64,000 nt of DNA from Methylohalomonas sp034521715 (GCA_034521715.1 JAXHLY010000006.1:19899-83898); one strand, 5' to 3'. Shown: positions 36,989-47,232, numbered from the stretch's first letter. Notes: generated by a model from the letters alone, not told the origin. Numbers and translations are program-made.

Positions 36989-37128
36989 CGTTCAGTCCAG
37001 GGTGCCGGCCGCGGAGGCCGGGGGAGTAAAGAGCCGCACATTATAGAGTCTGGCCCGGTGCCGGTAAACGTGGCGGTACTCGCCGGCCCGGCACCCGCTG
37101 CCCCGGCCGGATCGGGTATCCTGTGAAC

Positions 37129-38498
37129 ATGGCCGAAGACGCGACCTCTTCCAGCGACAGGCACACCGGCAACGATGACGGCGGGCGCCATATTTACAGT
37201 GTCGCCGAGCTGAATCGCGAGGTACGGGGCATACTCGAGGGCAGTTTCCCCAGTATCTGGATCGAGGGCGAAATCTCGAACCTGGCGCGCCCGGCCTCCG
37301 GCCACCTGTATTTCAGCCTCAAGGACAGCCAATGCCCAGGTGCGTTGTGCCTTGTTCAAGAACCGCGCGCTGAAGCTCGCCACACAACCGGAAAACGGTA
37401 TGCAGGTGCTGGTCCGGGCCAATGTCAGCCTGTACGAGGGCCGCGGCGAGTTCCAGCTCATCGTCGAATACCTGGAACCGGCCGGCGCCGGTGCATTGCA
37501 GCGCCAGTTCGAGGAACTGAAAAAGAAACTCGACGCCGAGGGCCTGTTCGATCCCGCCGCACAAACAATCGATCCCGGCCATGCCGACGCGTGTCGGCGT
37601 CATTACCTCGCCGAGCGGCGCGGCCATCCGTGACATTCTGAGCGTGTTGCGGCGCCGCTGGCCCGGTATCGAAGTCATTATCTATCCAGTGCCGGTCCAG
37701 GGTAGCGAGGCCGCCGGGAAAATCCGCGCCATGCTGGAAACCGCCCGGCAGCGCAACGAAGTCGATGTGCTCATACTCACGCGCGGTGGTGGCTCCCTCG
37801 AGGACCTGTGGGCATTCAACGACGAACAGCTGGCGCGGGATATTCATGCCTGTTCGCTGCCAACCGTCAGCGCCGTCGGTCACGAAATCGATTTCACCAT
37901 CGCCGATTTCGTCGCCGACCTGCGCGCCGCCACGCCTTCGGCCGCGGCCGAAAGTGTCAGTCCGAGCCGCGATCATCTGCTCCGGCAACTGGACAAGCAC
38001 GAAGGACTGCTCACGCGCCAGCTCAACCAGCGCATCAAAAGCCTCAGGGATCGCATCAACAACCTGGAACGCCGCCTGCCACATCCGCAGCGCACGTTGC
38101 AGCAGTACAGCCAGCGACTCGATGATTTGTCGCTGCGCAGCCAGCGCACCATCAAGAGCAAAATGCAGCATGACCAATCGCGGCTGAACCGCCTGGTTTC
38201 ACTGCTCGCCGTGCAAAATCCAAAACGTCAACTCAAGCAGCAGCAGGAGAAATGCGATCAACTCGGCAATCGATTACAGCGGGCGATGATGCATTTACTG
38301 GAAAAGAAAAAGGAGCGCTGGTCGCGCGTCAGTCACACCCTGCACACCGTCAGCCCGCTAGCGACACTGGAACGCGGCTATGCAATTGTGCAGAAACAGG
38401 ACGGGGTGATTGTCAGGGCTGCAGATCAATTAAAGAAGGATGAAACCGTAAACGCCAGATTCGGCAAGGGTGAAGCAAAACTTATTGTCAGCAAATAA
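37129..38498 (+). CDS. xseA: Exodeoxyribonuclease VII large subunit XseA (two frameshifts)
   Basis: About 456 residues. An OB-fold amino domain (IYSVAELNREVRGILEGSFP, ARPASGHLYFSLKDS) leads into the catalytic domain (RVGVITSPSGAAIRDILSVL, LILTRGGGSLEDLWAFN, PTVSAVGHEIDFTIADFVAD), followed by a long coiled coil and ATLERGYAIVQ near the end. Extra C residues near 37331 and 37575 split the ORF. With XseB it degrades single-stranded DNA. ATG 37129 follows a GTG at 37123 that could also start translation. xseB is not adjacent. Confidence 0.94.
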
Positions 38499-38504
38499 AA
38501 GCTA

Positions 38505-38665
38505 TAGGAATCTCTGAATAATTCGTTATTTCGAGCGCAGCGAGAAATCCTTGTCTCGACCGTAGGGAGAGACTTTCTTAATATCCCTCGCTACGCTCGG
38601 GACGCCTGCGGCGAATTTCTCCCGTTGGTCGAAATGACATCAGAAAATTATTCCGGGTCTCCTTA
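38505..38665. repeat. Dispersed repeat, copy E
   Basis: Ends TAGGAATCTCTGAATAAT and ATTATTCCGGGTCTCCTTA are inverted relatives of the ends of copies A and B. Inside are TTATTTCGAGCGCAGCGAGA, CTCGACCGTAGGGAGAGA and TCGAAATGACA. It follows the xseA stop directly. Confidence 0.83.
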
Positions 38666-38669
38666 AATA

Positions 38670-38825
38670 TCACTTTTCGATCTCGGTCAGCGTCAGTCTT
38701 GCCAGCCGTCCTATGGATTCCAGGCTGGCATCCGCCTTTTTCATGAATTCCTCGTCATGAAGATTAAACAGCCATTTGATGAGGTGGGAAAAAAGAACTT
38801 CCCAGCCTTTCTGGGTAACGGGCAT
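38670..38825 (-). CDS. 51-residue hypothetical protein
   Basis: A short soluble, mixed-charge protein (MPVTQKGWEVLFSHLIKWLF, later LESIGRLARLTLTEIEK) with two predicted amphipathic helices and no signal peptide. AGGGA lies about 10 bases before the ATG. It starts 18 bases after the ElyC/YdcF stop codon on the same strand and ends just at the edge of repeat copy E, so it looks like the last gene of that transcript. No family is recognised. Confidence 0.5.
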   Translation of the reverse strand: MPVTQKGWEVLFSHLIKWLFNLHDEEFMKKADASLESIGRLARLTLTEIEK

Positions 38826-38843
38826 GACTCAAATTCCCTGTAA

Positions 38844-39636
38844 TCAACAGCGGGCCTGTACACCCCCGGCCGACTCCGTGCTCCCGTAAACCATCCGGTA
38901 GTAAATCAGCCCCAGCCATTCATGCAGTGCCGTGCGGCTCAGCTGCAATGCCGTCATGCCGGGCAGCCAGGTTTCAACGGCAGTGGCATACTGGAAAGTG
39001 TCTTTCAGATAACCGGTCGGTGCCTGCGTCACCCTGAGCCCCGCCTTTCTGAATGCATACAGCGCCCGCGACATGTGCGCGGCATGTGTAACGAGAAATA
39101 CCCTGTCGATGGCCTGGCCGTCGAGAATGAATTTGCTGCAGACGGCATTCTCGAATGTGTTGCGGCTCTTCTGTTCGGTCCATTTCACGATACCGTCGAA
39201 ATCCTCTTTAACGGTTCGTTCCGTCAGTTCGGCCTCGGACAGCAGTTCACCATGCGGCCGGCCGCCGGTTGCAAGAATGGGCAACTGCGTCTGCTCACGC
39301 AGACGCTCGGCATAGCGCAGGCGCATGAGTGCCATGTGACTGGTCGTATCCCTGGCGCCGAATTCTGGCGCGCTGTGATAGCGACCGGCGCCGAGCACGA
39401 CAATCGCGCCCTCGTCAGCTGCCTCGACCGGCTCGGATAGTGCCGGCGCGGTCTCAACAGTACCGATAAGCCAGGTGGCAACCGGTGCAATGGCGAGCAG
39501 GTACAGGGAAACAATGCCCAGCAGCACCAGCCACCCGGCCAGTTTGCGCGCCACCGGCAGCAGAATGAAGCCCAGCACCAGGATAACCAGATTGATACCG
39601 GGTGGTAACAGCAGCGCCTGCGCCAGATCAAGTCAT
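38844..39636 (-). CDS. ElyC/SanA/YdcF (DUF218) family envelope protein (one frameshift)
   Basis: An amino-terminal pair of membrane helices (start MTDLAQALLLPPGINLVILV after correction, then LAGWLVLLGIVSLYLLAIAP) precedes a DUF218 domain: AIVVLGAGRYHSAPEFG, LPILATGGRPHGELLSEAE, SRNTFENAV and VFLVTHAAHMSRALYAF. Members act in cell-wall and undecaprenyl-carrier metabolism, as ElyC does in E. coli; the exact reaction is unclear. A T inserted near 39630 separates the AGGGG-preceded ATG at 39636 from the main frame; the LLPPG motif at this place is typical of the family and supports the correction. Confidence 0.88.
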
Positions 39637-39707
39637 GTCCCCTTTCCCCAAGTCAAATTGGGTAATTATAGACCCTGCCAACCTGAATACCGGCAGGATT
39701 CAGTCAG

Positions 39708-40661
39708 CTACCTGACTTCACCGCCCAGGGCCTGCATGTCGGCGTGATACGAGGATCGCACCATCGGCCCGCTGGCGACGTTGCTAAAGCCAAGACCGCG
39801 AGCATAGTCGCCGAGTTCGTCGAACTCTTCCGGTAAGACGAAGCGATCGACCGGCAGATGATGCCGGCTCGGCTGCAGGTACTGGCCCAGCGTCAGCATA
39901 TCGACATCATGCGCGCGCAGATCGTCCAGCACCAGTTTCACTTCCTCGAAGGTCTCGCCCAGGCCCAGCATCAGGCCGGATTTGGTCGGTACATGCGGCA
40001 GGCGTTCGCGAATGCGTTTCAACAGCCGCAGCGAACCCTCATAAACAGCGCCGGGCCGGGCATAACGGTACAGGCGCGGCACGGTTTCGAGGTTATGGTT
40101 AAACACGTCCGGTGCCATCTCGCTAAACGCATCAATGGCAGTCTCCTCGCGCTTGCGGAAGTCCGGCGTCAGCACCTCGATCATGATGCCGGGCACGCGC
40201 CGACGGATGGCACAAACGCAATCGACAAAGTGCGCCGCCCCCCCGTCCTTCAGATCATCGCGGTCCACCGAGGTGATGACGACGTATTTCAGACCCATCT
40301 GTTCAACGGCATCCGCCAGGTGCTCCGGCTCGTGTGGGTCCAGCGGATCCGGCCTGCCATGTGCGACATCACAGAACGGGCAGCGGCGCGTACACAGATC
40401 ACCCATAATCATGAAGGTTGCAGTGCCATGCGCGAAACACTCACCCAGATTCGGACACGCCGCCTCCTCACAAACCGTGTGCAATTGTTTGTCACGGATC
40501 AGTTTTTTCAGCGCCAGGACCTTCGGATCGGTCGGCGCCTTGGCACGAATCCAGTGGGGTTTGCGTGGCAGTGGCGCGCCTTCGACCCGTACCGGTATTT
40601 TCAGCGGCCGGGTCTTGGCCTCGCCACGATTGGCCCGGGGTTTGCTCTGCGCTTCAGTCAT
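39708..40661 (-). CDS. lipA: Lipoyl synthase LipA
   Basis: The 317-residue radical SAM enzyme has the auxiliary cluster Cys motif CEEAACPNLGEC, the SAM-cluster motif CTRRCPFC and the downstream TSVDRDDLKDGGAAHF. It inserts two sulfurs into octanoyl groups on lipoyl domains. ATG 40661 (MTEAQSKPRANRG) is preferred to the longer frame from 40706. Its start overlaps the lipB stop by 8 bases, showing translational coupling. Intact. Confidence 0.97.
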   Translation of the reverse strand: MTEAQSKPRANRGEAKTRPLKIPVRVEGAPLPRKPHWIRAKAPTDPKVLALKKLIRDKQLHTVCEEAACPNLGECFAHGTATFMIMGDLCTRRCPFCDVAHGRPDPLDPHEPEHLADAVEQMGLKYVVITSVDRDDLKDGGAAHFVDCVCAIRRRVPGIMIEVLTPDFRKREETAIDAFSEMAPDVFNHNLETVPRLYRYARPGAVYEGSLRLLKRIRERLPHVPTKSGLMLGLGETFEEVKLVLDDLRAHDVDMLTLGQYLQPSRHHLPVDRFVLPEEFDELGDYARGLGFSNVASGPMVRSSYHADMQALGGEVR

Positions 40662-41325
40662 GAGCAATGGTCTCCATCGTGGTGGGTTGGGAATACATAT
40701 GTTCAACTTCGCATTCTAACTGGTCGGTCAGATACGTGACCAACTTTTCCGCGACATCGGCCATCGGCGCGGTCACGCCGAGTTCCCTGAGCTGCGTCAC
40801 GGCCAGTCCCGTATAGCCGCAGGGGTCGATACGGCTGAATGGCTCCAGGTCCATCTCTACGTTCAGCGCCAGGCCGTGATAACTGCAGCCATTCTTCACG
40901 CGCAGGCCCAGGGCGGCTATCTTGGCGTCATTGACATACACGCCGGGCTTACCACGGCGGCGAGCAGCCAGCAAACCATAGTCCGAGACTGTTTCAATCA
41001 GCGCCTGCTCGATGCGGCTGACGAGATTGCGTACACCGTAACCGCGGCGCCTTAGATCGATAAGTATATAGGCTATCAACTGGCCGGGACCATGATAAGT
41101 GACCTGACCACCGCGGTCGGTTTTGACTATCGGTATATCACCCGGGCTATGCACATGACCATCGCGCGCACCCAGGCCAAGCGTGTAAACCGGCGCATGC
41201 TGCAATACCCAGATTTCATCTTCGGTGGTATCAGTACGTGCCGCAGTGAAAGCCTGCATGTCCGAATAGGCGGTCTGATAGTCGACCGGTCCAAGATGGC
41301 GAATGAGTATTTCCAATGCCCTCAC
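40654..41325 (-). CDS. lipB: Octanoyltransferase LipB
   Basis: About 220 residues with GGQVTYHGPGQLIAYILIDL (active-site Lys/His region), the catalytic Cys in RIDPCGYTGLAVTQL and KIAALGLRVKNGCSYHG. It moves octanoyl groups from acyl carrier protein to lipoyl domains. The start is uncertain: GTG 41325, inside a CCCTCACCCTAACCCTCTCCC-type repeat, or TTG 41316, which gives MEILIRHLG and fits the family better. It is coupled to lipA and downstream of ybeD, as in E. coli. Confidence 0.95.
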   Translation of the reverse strand: MRALEILIRHLGPVDYQTAYSDMQAFTAARTDTTEDEIWVLQHAPVYTLGLGARDGHVHSPGDIPIVKTDRGGQVTYHGPGQLIAYILIDLRRRGYGVRNLVSRIEQALIETVSDYGLLAARRRGKPGVYVNDAKIAALGLRVKNGCSYHGLALNVEMDLEPFSRIDPCGYTGLAVTQLRELGVTAPMADVAEKLVTYLTDQLECEVEHMYSQPTTMETIAHD

Positions 41326-41373
41326 CCTAACCCTCTCCCAAAGAGGGAACTTTATTGAACTCTCGCTCTACAA

Positions 41374-41429
41374 ATTCACGATTCACGATTCACGATTCAC
41401 GATTCACGATTCACGATTCACGATTCACG
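41374..41429. repeat. Heptanucleotide tandem repeat (8 x ATTCACG)
   Basis: Exactly eight perfect copies of ATTCACG lie between the ybeD stop codon (41431-41433) and lipB. Copy number in such arrays varies by slippage. It sits in the ybeD-lipB intergenic spacer, so length change would alter spacing but not coding. Confidence 0.95.
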
Positions 41430-41430
41430 A

Positions 41431-41731
41431 TTACAGCGCCATCACCACACGCGACTCGGCAGTCAGTTCCCGGTAGATGGCGTCAAGCTGTTCGCGGCTG
41501 GTGGCATCTATAGTGACCGTAACAGACATGTAGCGGCCCCCGTTCGATAGCCGCTTCTGTACAGTGCTGTCGCCCAGATCGGGAACATGCCGGCGCACCA
41601 GGCTGCACAACCAGGGCGTCAAAATCTTCCTCCGCCGCGCCAAACGCCTTGATTGGAAATCTGCACGGGAATTCGAGCAGGGATTCTTCGTCATTAAAAG
41701 TAGCGTTATTATCGGAATGTCCGGATGACAT
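41431..41731 (-). CDS. ybeD: DUF493 / YbeD family protein (one frameshift)
   Basis: About 99 residues once a single extra G near 41609 is removed: the start SLLEFPCRFPIKAFG is followed by CSLVRRHVPDLGDSTVQKRL and GRYMSVTVTIDATSREQLDA, the regulatory ACT-like fold of the YbeD family. The gene sits upstream of lipB in most gammaproteobacteria; its role in lipoate or wall metabolism is not established. The ATG at 41731 (MSSGHSDNNATF) is the natural family start. Confidence 0.87.
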
Positions 41732-42211
41732 GGCACAAAACCCGCCTACTGACTTCTTGCCCATTCATTTTAACAGAATGTATGGCTGATCCTCAGGCCG
41801 TGCTGAATAACCAGGTGAAGCCAGCTGAGCACAGGCCGGGATTCGGTGCGAGGGGCGGGATCTGCCGCCGGCAGCGGCATCACCACTGATCGCTGCAGCG
41901 GCGGCAGGCGCCTACAGATCGGCACCTGCCGGAATTACGTCTATAACGTCGATAAACAGCATGATCCCGCATTGTTGAGGCGCAATTCGTCTGACAGCGG
42001 CATTATTAGGCCGGCTCTGGATAATCAGCCCTATTTCGCCAGCAAGGCACTGTTTGTGGGCAGCTGTCTCTATATGCCCTGCCCGCACATGCGGGAAATG
42101 TTAGGCTATGACAGCTACATTCGGGAAAATCGCAGTATGACAGCCAGTGCGATGACGAGCACCGTCGTTGCGATCAGCGACCATGCTCAAACCAGCAGCC
42201 GGGATTAACCG
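41732..42211. other. Intergenic region between ybeD and the ATP-grasp gene
   Basis: About 480 bases between divergent genes. One open stretch on the plus strand (41846-42208, 120 codons) ends right before the ATP-grasp gene but has no recognisable motif, no good ribosome site and an odd composition, so I do not call it. Promoters for both neighbours must lie here. This is the left border of the block that separates ybeD from dacA and the aminotransferase. Confidence 0.4.
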
Positions 42212-43658
42212 ATGGATTTCAAGGATTACAACAGCAAAAAAACCTATGATGAACTACTGACACCCGGCGGTCGCGCACGCCCGCACGCACGCCAACTCAT
42301 CAAGCACCTGCGTTCACTGTCGCAGGCGGAATTGCAGGAACGCAAGGAGGCTTCCGATCTTGCCATTACCGTAATGGGCATCACTTACACGGTTTATACT
42401 GAAGAAGGCCAGACCGATACCATTTGGCCGTTCGATATTATTCCGCGCATTATTCCGAAAACCGAATGGGACAGAGTAGTCGAGGGACTAAAGCAGCGTG
42501 TTCAGGCGCTAAACATGTTTATTGGAGACATTTACGATAAACAGAAAATACTGAAGGATAAAATTGTTCCAAAGGAATTGATCCTCAGTTCACGTAATTT
42601 CCGCAAACAAGCGGTCGGCATGAAGCCGCACCTGGGTCTGCGGCGCATATCTGCGGCAGTGATCTGGTTCGTGACAAGGATGGCACGCTTTATGTGCTTG
42701 AAGACAACCTGCGGGTGCCTTCCGGCGTGTCCTACATGCTGGAAAACCGCCAGGTAACCAAAAGGATTTTTCCGGAACTGTTCGAGGACTATTCCATCCT
42801 GCCGATCGACGATTATCCATCACAGCTATTCGATACGCTGGCGTCAGTGGCACCGGAACCGAAGGAATACCCCGAAGTCGTGGTACTGACGCCAGGTATA
42901 TACAACTCAGCGTATTTTGAACATGCATATCTGGCGCAGCAGATGGGTGCGGAGCTGGTCGAAGGACGGGATCTTTTCGTTGCTGACGACGACTGCGTTT
43001 ACATGAAAACCGTATCCGGGCTATCACGCGTGGATGTCATCTACCGCCGTATTGATGACTTGTTCCTGGATCAGGAGGCGTTCAACCCCGACTCTGTCCT
43101 GGGCGTGCGCGGCACTGATGCTGCGCCTGGCGCAAGGGGAAGGTGACACTGGCGAATGCACCGGGCTGCGGTGTCGCCGATGACAAAGTAGTCTGCTATT
43201 ACGTGCCGGAAATGATCCGTTATTACCTCGACCAGGCACCGATACTGAATAATGTCGAGACTTACCTGTGCGAGAACAAAAGCGAGCGTGATTACGTGCT
43301 GAAGAATCTCGACAAGCTGGTTGTCAAACCTGCAAATGAAGCCGGTGGTTACGGCATGCTGATCGGGCCGAAATCCACGATCAAGGAACGCCGGGCCATG
43401 GCCGCGCGCATCAGAAAAACGCCACGCGAGTATATTGCCCAGCCGACACTGTCATTATCCACGGCACCGACACTGATCGGCAATCATTTTGAGCCCAGAC
43501 ACCTCGACCTCAGGCCGTTTATACTGTCCGGTGAGACGACCTTTGTAACAACCGGCGGTCTTACACGCGTGGCACTGCGCAAGGGTTCGCTGGTGGTGAA
43601 TTCTTCCCAGGGTGGCGGTAGCAAGGATACCTGGATCGTTGATACGGAGGGCAGCTGA
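42212..43658 (+). CDS. Circularly permuted ATP-grasp protein (two frameshifts)
   Basis: About 480 residues in the CP-ATP-grasp (DUF404/407) family. It shows TPGGRARPHARQLIKHLRSL, MGITYTVYTEEGQTDTIWPF, LVRDKDGTLYVLEDNLRVPS GVSYMLENR after the first correction, VVVLTPGIYNSAYFEHAYLA and the late ATP-binding blocks LVVKPANEAGGYGML and FVTTGGLTRVALRKGSLVVN. Breaks lie near 42638 and 43110. Family theory predicts an amide- or peptide-bond forming ligase. It starts the block with alpha-E, metallopeptidase and Anbu. Substrate unknown. Confidence 0.9.
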
Positions 43659-43659
43659 T

Positions 43660-44627
43660 ATGCTCTCACGGGTAGCCGAACAGCTTTACTGGTTTGCGCG
43701 TTATATCGAACGTGCCGAGGACATGGCACGGATGATTAACGTTCATACCAACCTCTTGCTTGATCTCCCCCGGCAACATGAATTCGGCTGGGATTCACTG
43801 CTGGAGATCACGGGTACGGACGAGCTGTTCGACGAACTTTACGAGGAAACCGATGAACGTAATGTTATCCGGTTTCTGGTCAGTGACAAAACCAATCCGG
43901 GTTCAATCCAGTCATGCCTGTTCTTCGCCCGCGAAAACCTGCGCACGACGCGCGATATCATCCCGCGTGAGGCCTGGGAGCTGGTAAACGACATGAACCT
44001 GTTCCTGAAGAACAATATCAGCAGTGGTCTGTCACGGCGGCGGCGCTGGAGTTTTCTGAAAAATGTCATCGGCGGTTCGCATCAGTTGACCGGCCTGCTG
44101 GCAAGCACCATGAATCATGACGAGGGCTATGATTTCTTGCGCATGGGACGCAACCTGGAACGGGCCGATATGACGACGCGTATAGTCGATGTGAGATCGG
44201 CCGACCTGCTGCTGGAACATGACGTTCTTTCCCCCTACCAGAACATACAGTGGATGAGTGTTCTGAAATCATTAACCGCATATCAGATGTACCGCCAGCA
44301 TGTGAAAATGCGTGTACGTGGGCCCCAGGTGCTTAAATTCCGTTACAGACGGATGAATTCCCGAGGTCATTCTCGCATTGCCTGCAACAGGTACAGCTTT
44401 GCCTCGAGGCCCTGCCGGAGAACGATTCGCTATTGCGTCATATAATGACCATGCGCCGCAATATCAGGGAAGCGGACATGGACAAATTCGCGAAAGCCGG
44501 CAGTGGTTTGCATGAATACATCGATCAGCTGCAGGCACAGCTTGCTGAATTGCATGATGCCATCTCCGCACATTATTTCTCCCTGGATATTCGCGCTCCT
44601 GTCAAGCAAAAGACGGGGACATCATGA
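43660..44627 (+). CDS. Alpha-E domain protein (DUF403, one frameshift)
   Basis: An all-helical protein of about 320 residues with the family start MLSRVAEQLYWFARYIERAE, RENLRTTRDIIPREAWELVN in the middle and, after a shift near 44350, PRSFSHCLQQVQLCLEALP and a final helix IDQLQAQLAELHDAISAHYF. Alpha-E proteins almost always accompany circularly permuted ATP-grasp proteins and are thought to assist them; no activity is proven. It begins one base after the ATP-grasp stop and overlaps the next gene by 4 bases. Confidence 0.9.
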
Positions 44628-45771
44628 AAAGTTTCTACTGTGGTAACAACCAGGTCTTCTTCGAAAATACCCGCTGTATTGAGTGTGAACGTGAGCTCGG
44701 TTTTGTGCCCGAGCTGCTGGATGTTTGTCCTTTACTGATCACCGGCAGGGACACTTACCGTCTGGCCGATCGACCACGAATGGAAGATCGTGAATTCCGC
44801 AAGTGTGTCAATTACAGCCGGAACCATGTCTGTAATTGGATGGTGCCGGTGGAAGACAGCAATCCTTTCTGCCAGGCCTGCCGTCTGAACCAGATGATCC
44901 CCGACCTGTCACGGCCTGAAAACAGCAATTACTGGCGCGAGATTGAACAGGCCAAGCGCCGATTGCTGTTTACCCTGTTATCACTGAAACTGCCGATTAC
45001 CGGCCGTGATCAGGATCTGCAATATGGCCTGGCCTTCGCCTTTCTCGCTGATACAACGTATGGCTCATCCGAATTCACGGATGAATCCAATTACGGCAAC
45101 CCGATACTGACTGGTCATAATCAGGGTCTGATCACGATCAACATCGCCGAGGCCGATCCGGGTTACCGCGAGCAGATACGCCAGCAAATGAATGAGTCGT
45201 ACCGTACCCTGCTCGGCCATTTCCGCCACGAGGTCGGCCATTACTACTGGTACCGGCTGATCTTCAACAGTTACTGGCACAGCGATTTCGTGCGTCTGTT
45301 CGGTGACGAAAATACGGATTATTCGGCATCACTGGACAGATATTACAGGGAGGGACCGCCGGAAGGCTGGCAGAACCGTTACATCAGTGCCTATGCCACG
45401 GCTCACCCGTGGGAGGACTGGGCCGAATGCTGGGCCCATTACATGCATATCATGGATACGCTGGAAACCGCGCAGAGTTCGCGGCTGCTGCCCCGTGATG
45501 GCCTGCTCGACAACCTGTCACGGCGCCGGGATCAATCCTGTTGCTGGCCATGCAGACCCTGTCGATCAAGGATATTCTCGGCGTCTGGATCGACCTGAGT
45601 GTTGCCATGAACAACATCAACCGCAGCATCGGCCTCGGCGATTTCTACCCGTTCGTAATCAGCAGCGGCGCCATGGAAAAACTGGCTTTCATTCACAAGC
45701 TGGTAGGTGCCCAGGTGGGCAGCGGTGACTGGGACACCTCAGTCGTGCCGTTCCCAGTCGAATCGCGGTAA
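44624..45771 (+). CDS. Zinc-binding metallopeptidase with zinc-ribbon N-terminus (one frameshift)
   Basis: About 380 residues. The amino part has Cys-rich zinc-ribbon elements (YCGNNQVFFENTRCIECERE, later NPFCQACR). The centre has GHFRHEVGHYYWYRLI, an HExxH zinc protease site at about residue 205, and AHPWEDWAECWAHYMHI holds the likely downstream metal ligand. After a shift near 45520 it ends AMNNINRSIGLGDFYPFVIS. Relatives occur beside alpha-E/ATP-grasp/Anbu genes; the substrate is unknown. It starts in an ATGA overlap with the alpha-E gene and its end overlaps Anbu by 33 bases on the opposite strand. Confidence 0.88.
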
Positions 45772-46479
45772 CGAATAAAAAGCCGCACGTAGATTCTCTG
45801 CCCAGGCCTGGCGCAATTGCTTGTAATAGTTACTGTCCAGATCGTACTTGAAACGATTGTCGATACGCAGGCTATCCTTGCGATACATGATCAATTCAAA
45901 CGGCGGGCCGACACCGACATTGCTGCGACTCGTTGAATCCAGTGATACCAGTGCACAGCGGGCAGCATCTTCCAGGGAAACCGAGGGCTCTATAATGCGA
46001 TCGAGAATCGTCTTGCCGTATTTGGATTCGCCAATCTGGAAGAACGGGGTTTCTTCCGTCGCCAGCAGATAATTGCCCTGTGGATAAATCAGTGCCAGTT
46101 TTGGCTGTTCGTGCCGAATCTGGCCACCGAGGATGAACGTGGCCTCGACATTGAATCCGGCCTGCTGGTCTTCAAAATCATACTGCTTTTGTACCTTGCG
46201 GTTCACTTCACCAACATAATTGCAGGCCTCGGCCATATCCTCAGCCGTGAACAGACTGGTCTTTGCATCGGGATTTTTGAGATCCTTCTTGATTTGATTC
46301 ACTACCGACTGGCTGGTCGCCAGGTTCCCTGAGGACAGCAGCACCAGCATGACCTCGCCTTCCCTAATGAAGGGGTGTATTTTGCTGTGGATACGGATAT
46401 TGTCCACACCGGCATTGGTACGGGAATCCGACGCAAATACCAGGCCGGTATTCAGCTGTATGCCAACACAGTAAGTCAT
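45739..46479 (-). CDS. Anbu (ancestral beta subunit), proteasome-type peptidase
   Basis: The 246-residue intact protein has the Anbu start MTYCVGIQLNTGLVFASDSR TNAGVDN, with Thr2 as candidate amino-terminal nucleophile after Met removal and the Asp/Lys-region residues of the Ntn fold. LVLLSSGNLATSQSVV and GFNVEATFILGGQI also fit. Anbu proteins are bacterial relatives of the 20S proteasome beta subunit and form open ring or lock-washer assemblies; natural substrates are unknown. Here it faces the ATP-grasp/alpha-E/metallopeptidase operon and overlaps its last gene tail to tail. The usual transglutaminase-like partner is not seen in the block. Confidence 0.93.
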   Translation of the reverse strand: MTYCVGIQLNTGLVFASDSRTNAGVDNIRIHSKIHPFIREGEVMLVLLSSGNLATSQSVVNQIKKDLKNPDAKTSLFTAEDMAEACNYVGEVNRKVQKQYDFEDQQAGFNVEATFILGGQIRHEQPKLALIYPQGNYLLATEETPFFQIGESKYGKTILDRIIEPSVSLEDAARCALVSLDSTSRSNVGVGPPFELIMYRKDSLRIDNRFKYDLDSNYYKQLRQAWAENLRAAFYSLPRFDWERHD

Positions 46480-46713
46480 AGGCTCATACCGGCAGGCACG
46501 GGATGGCACTGGGGGATGTCATGATCGGGGCACATGCGGCGGTCTCGGGCCGGGTCTTTTCATAATTTATCATCGATTGGGTTCCATGCATCAAGTGTTC
46601 TTTGCCGGTGCCCGGTAACAGCAATTTTTTTCCATGAAAAAGGATGCTGAACGGCGCGGCTCCTTTTATACTGCCAGTAGCGAATGCATTCCACAGGAGC
46701 GGGAGACAGGGTT

Positions 46714-47046
46714 ATGAACGCCAAAGAAAATCTGACAAATATCAATACCTGGCTGCGGGTCGCCTTCATTATCCTTTTCGGCGTCGTCTTTTATATTGCC
46801 TACGGCTGGCTGATCTGGCTGCTGGTGCTGTTCCAGGTGGTCACCAAGCTGCTGACCGGCGGTGTAAATCCGCAACTGCTGGAAATGAGCCCCAAGCTCA
46901 GTGACTATGCCAACGATATCCTGCGTTACGTCACTTTCCAGACCGACCAGAAGCCCTGGCCGCTGGACAAGAGTCCGTCCACCCAGACAGGCGAGGATGA
47001 GGACGAGATACCCAACGCCAACGACAACGACAGCGACGGCGCCTGA
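46714..47046 (+). CDS. DUF4389-family small membrane protein
   Basis: The 110-residue protein has two close membrane helices (FIILFGVVFYIAYGWLIWLL and FQVVTKLLTGG), the conserved ILRYVTFQTDQKPWP segment and an acidic tail (GEDEDEIPNANDNDSDG). These match DUF4389, a family without known activity. A GGAGACAGGG ribosome region precedes ATG 46714. A strong terminator follows, so it is monocistronic. Confidence 0.85.
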   Translation: MNAKENLTNINTWLRVAFIILFGVVFYIAYGWLIWLLVLFQVVTKLLTGGVNPQLLEMSPKLSDYANDILRYVTFQTDQKPWPLDKSPSTQTGEDEDEIPNANDNDSDGA

Positions 47047-47073
47047 ACCCCCGTATTGCCGGGATTATCCACA

Positions 47074-47105
47074 GGGTTCGGCCTGGCATCAGGTCGAACC
47101 CTTTT
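47074..47105 (+). terminator. Rho-independent terminator after DUF4389 gene
   Basis: GGGTTCGGCCTG (47074-47085) and CAGGTCGAACCC pair along 12 positions with one G-T pair around GCAT, followed by TTTTATAATTTTT. It isolates the DUF4389 transcript from the oxidoreductase gene. Confidence 0.88.
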
Positions 47106-47232
47106 ATAATTTTTAATTCTAAAAATATAGATAATAAGTAGTTTTAATTATACACGTGCTCGTTTAGAGTGCGCGCCCGAAAAGTCAGAATCTTCAACCC
47201 CGGCCTCATCCTGTAGCGGTCACATATATCTT

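Noticed and set aside
41374..41429. CRISPR array
   Set aside because: The 7-base units have no spacers and no cas genes are near; it is a simple tandem repeat.
41846..42208. 120-codon open frame before the ATP-grasp gene
   Set aside because: No motif, no ribosome site and atypical residue composition; most likely a chance frame in the promoter region.
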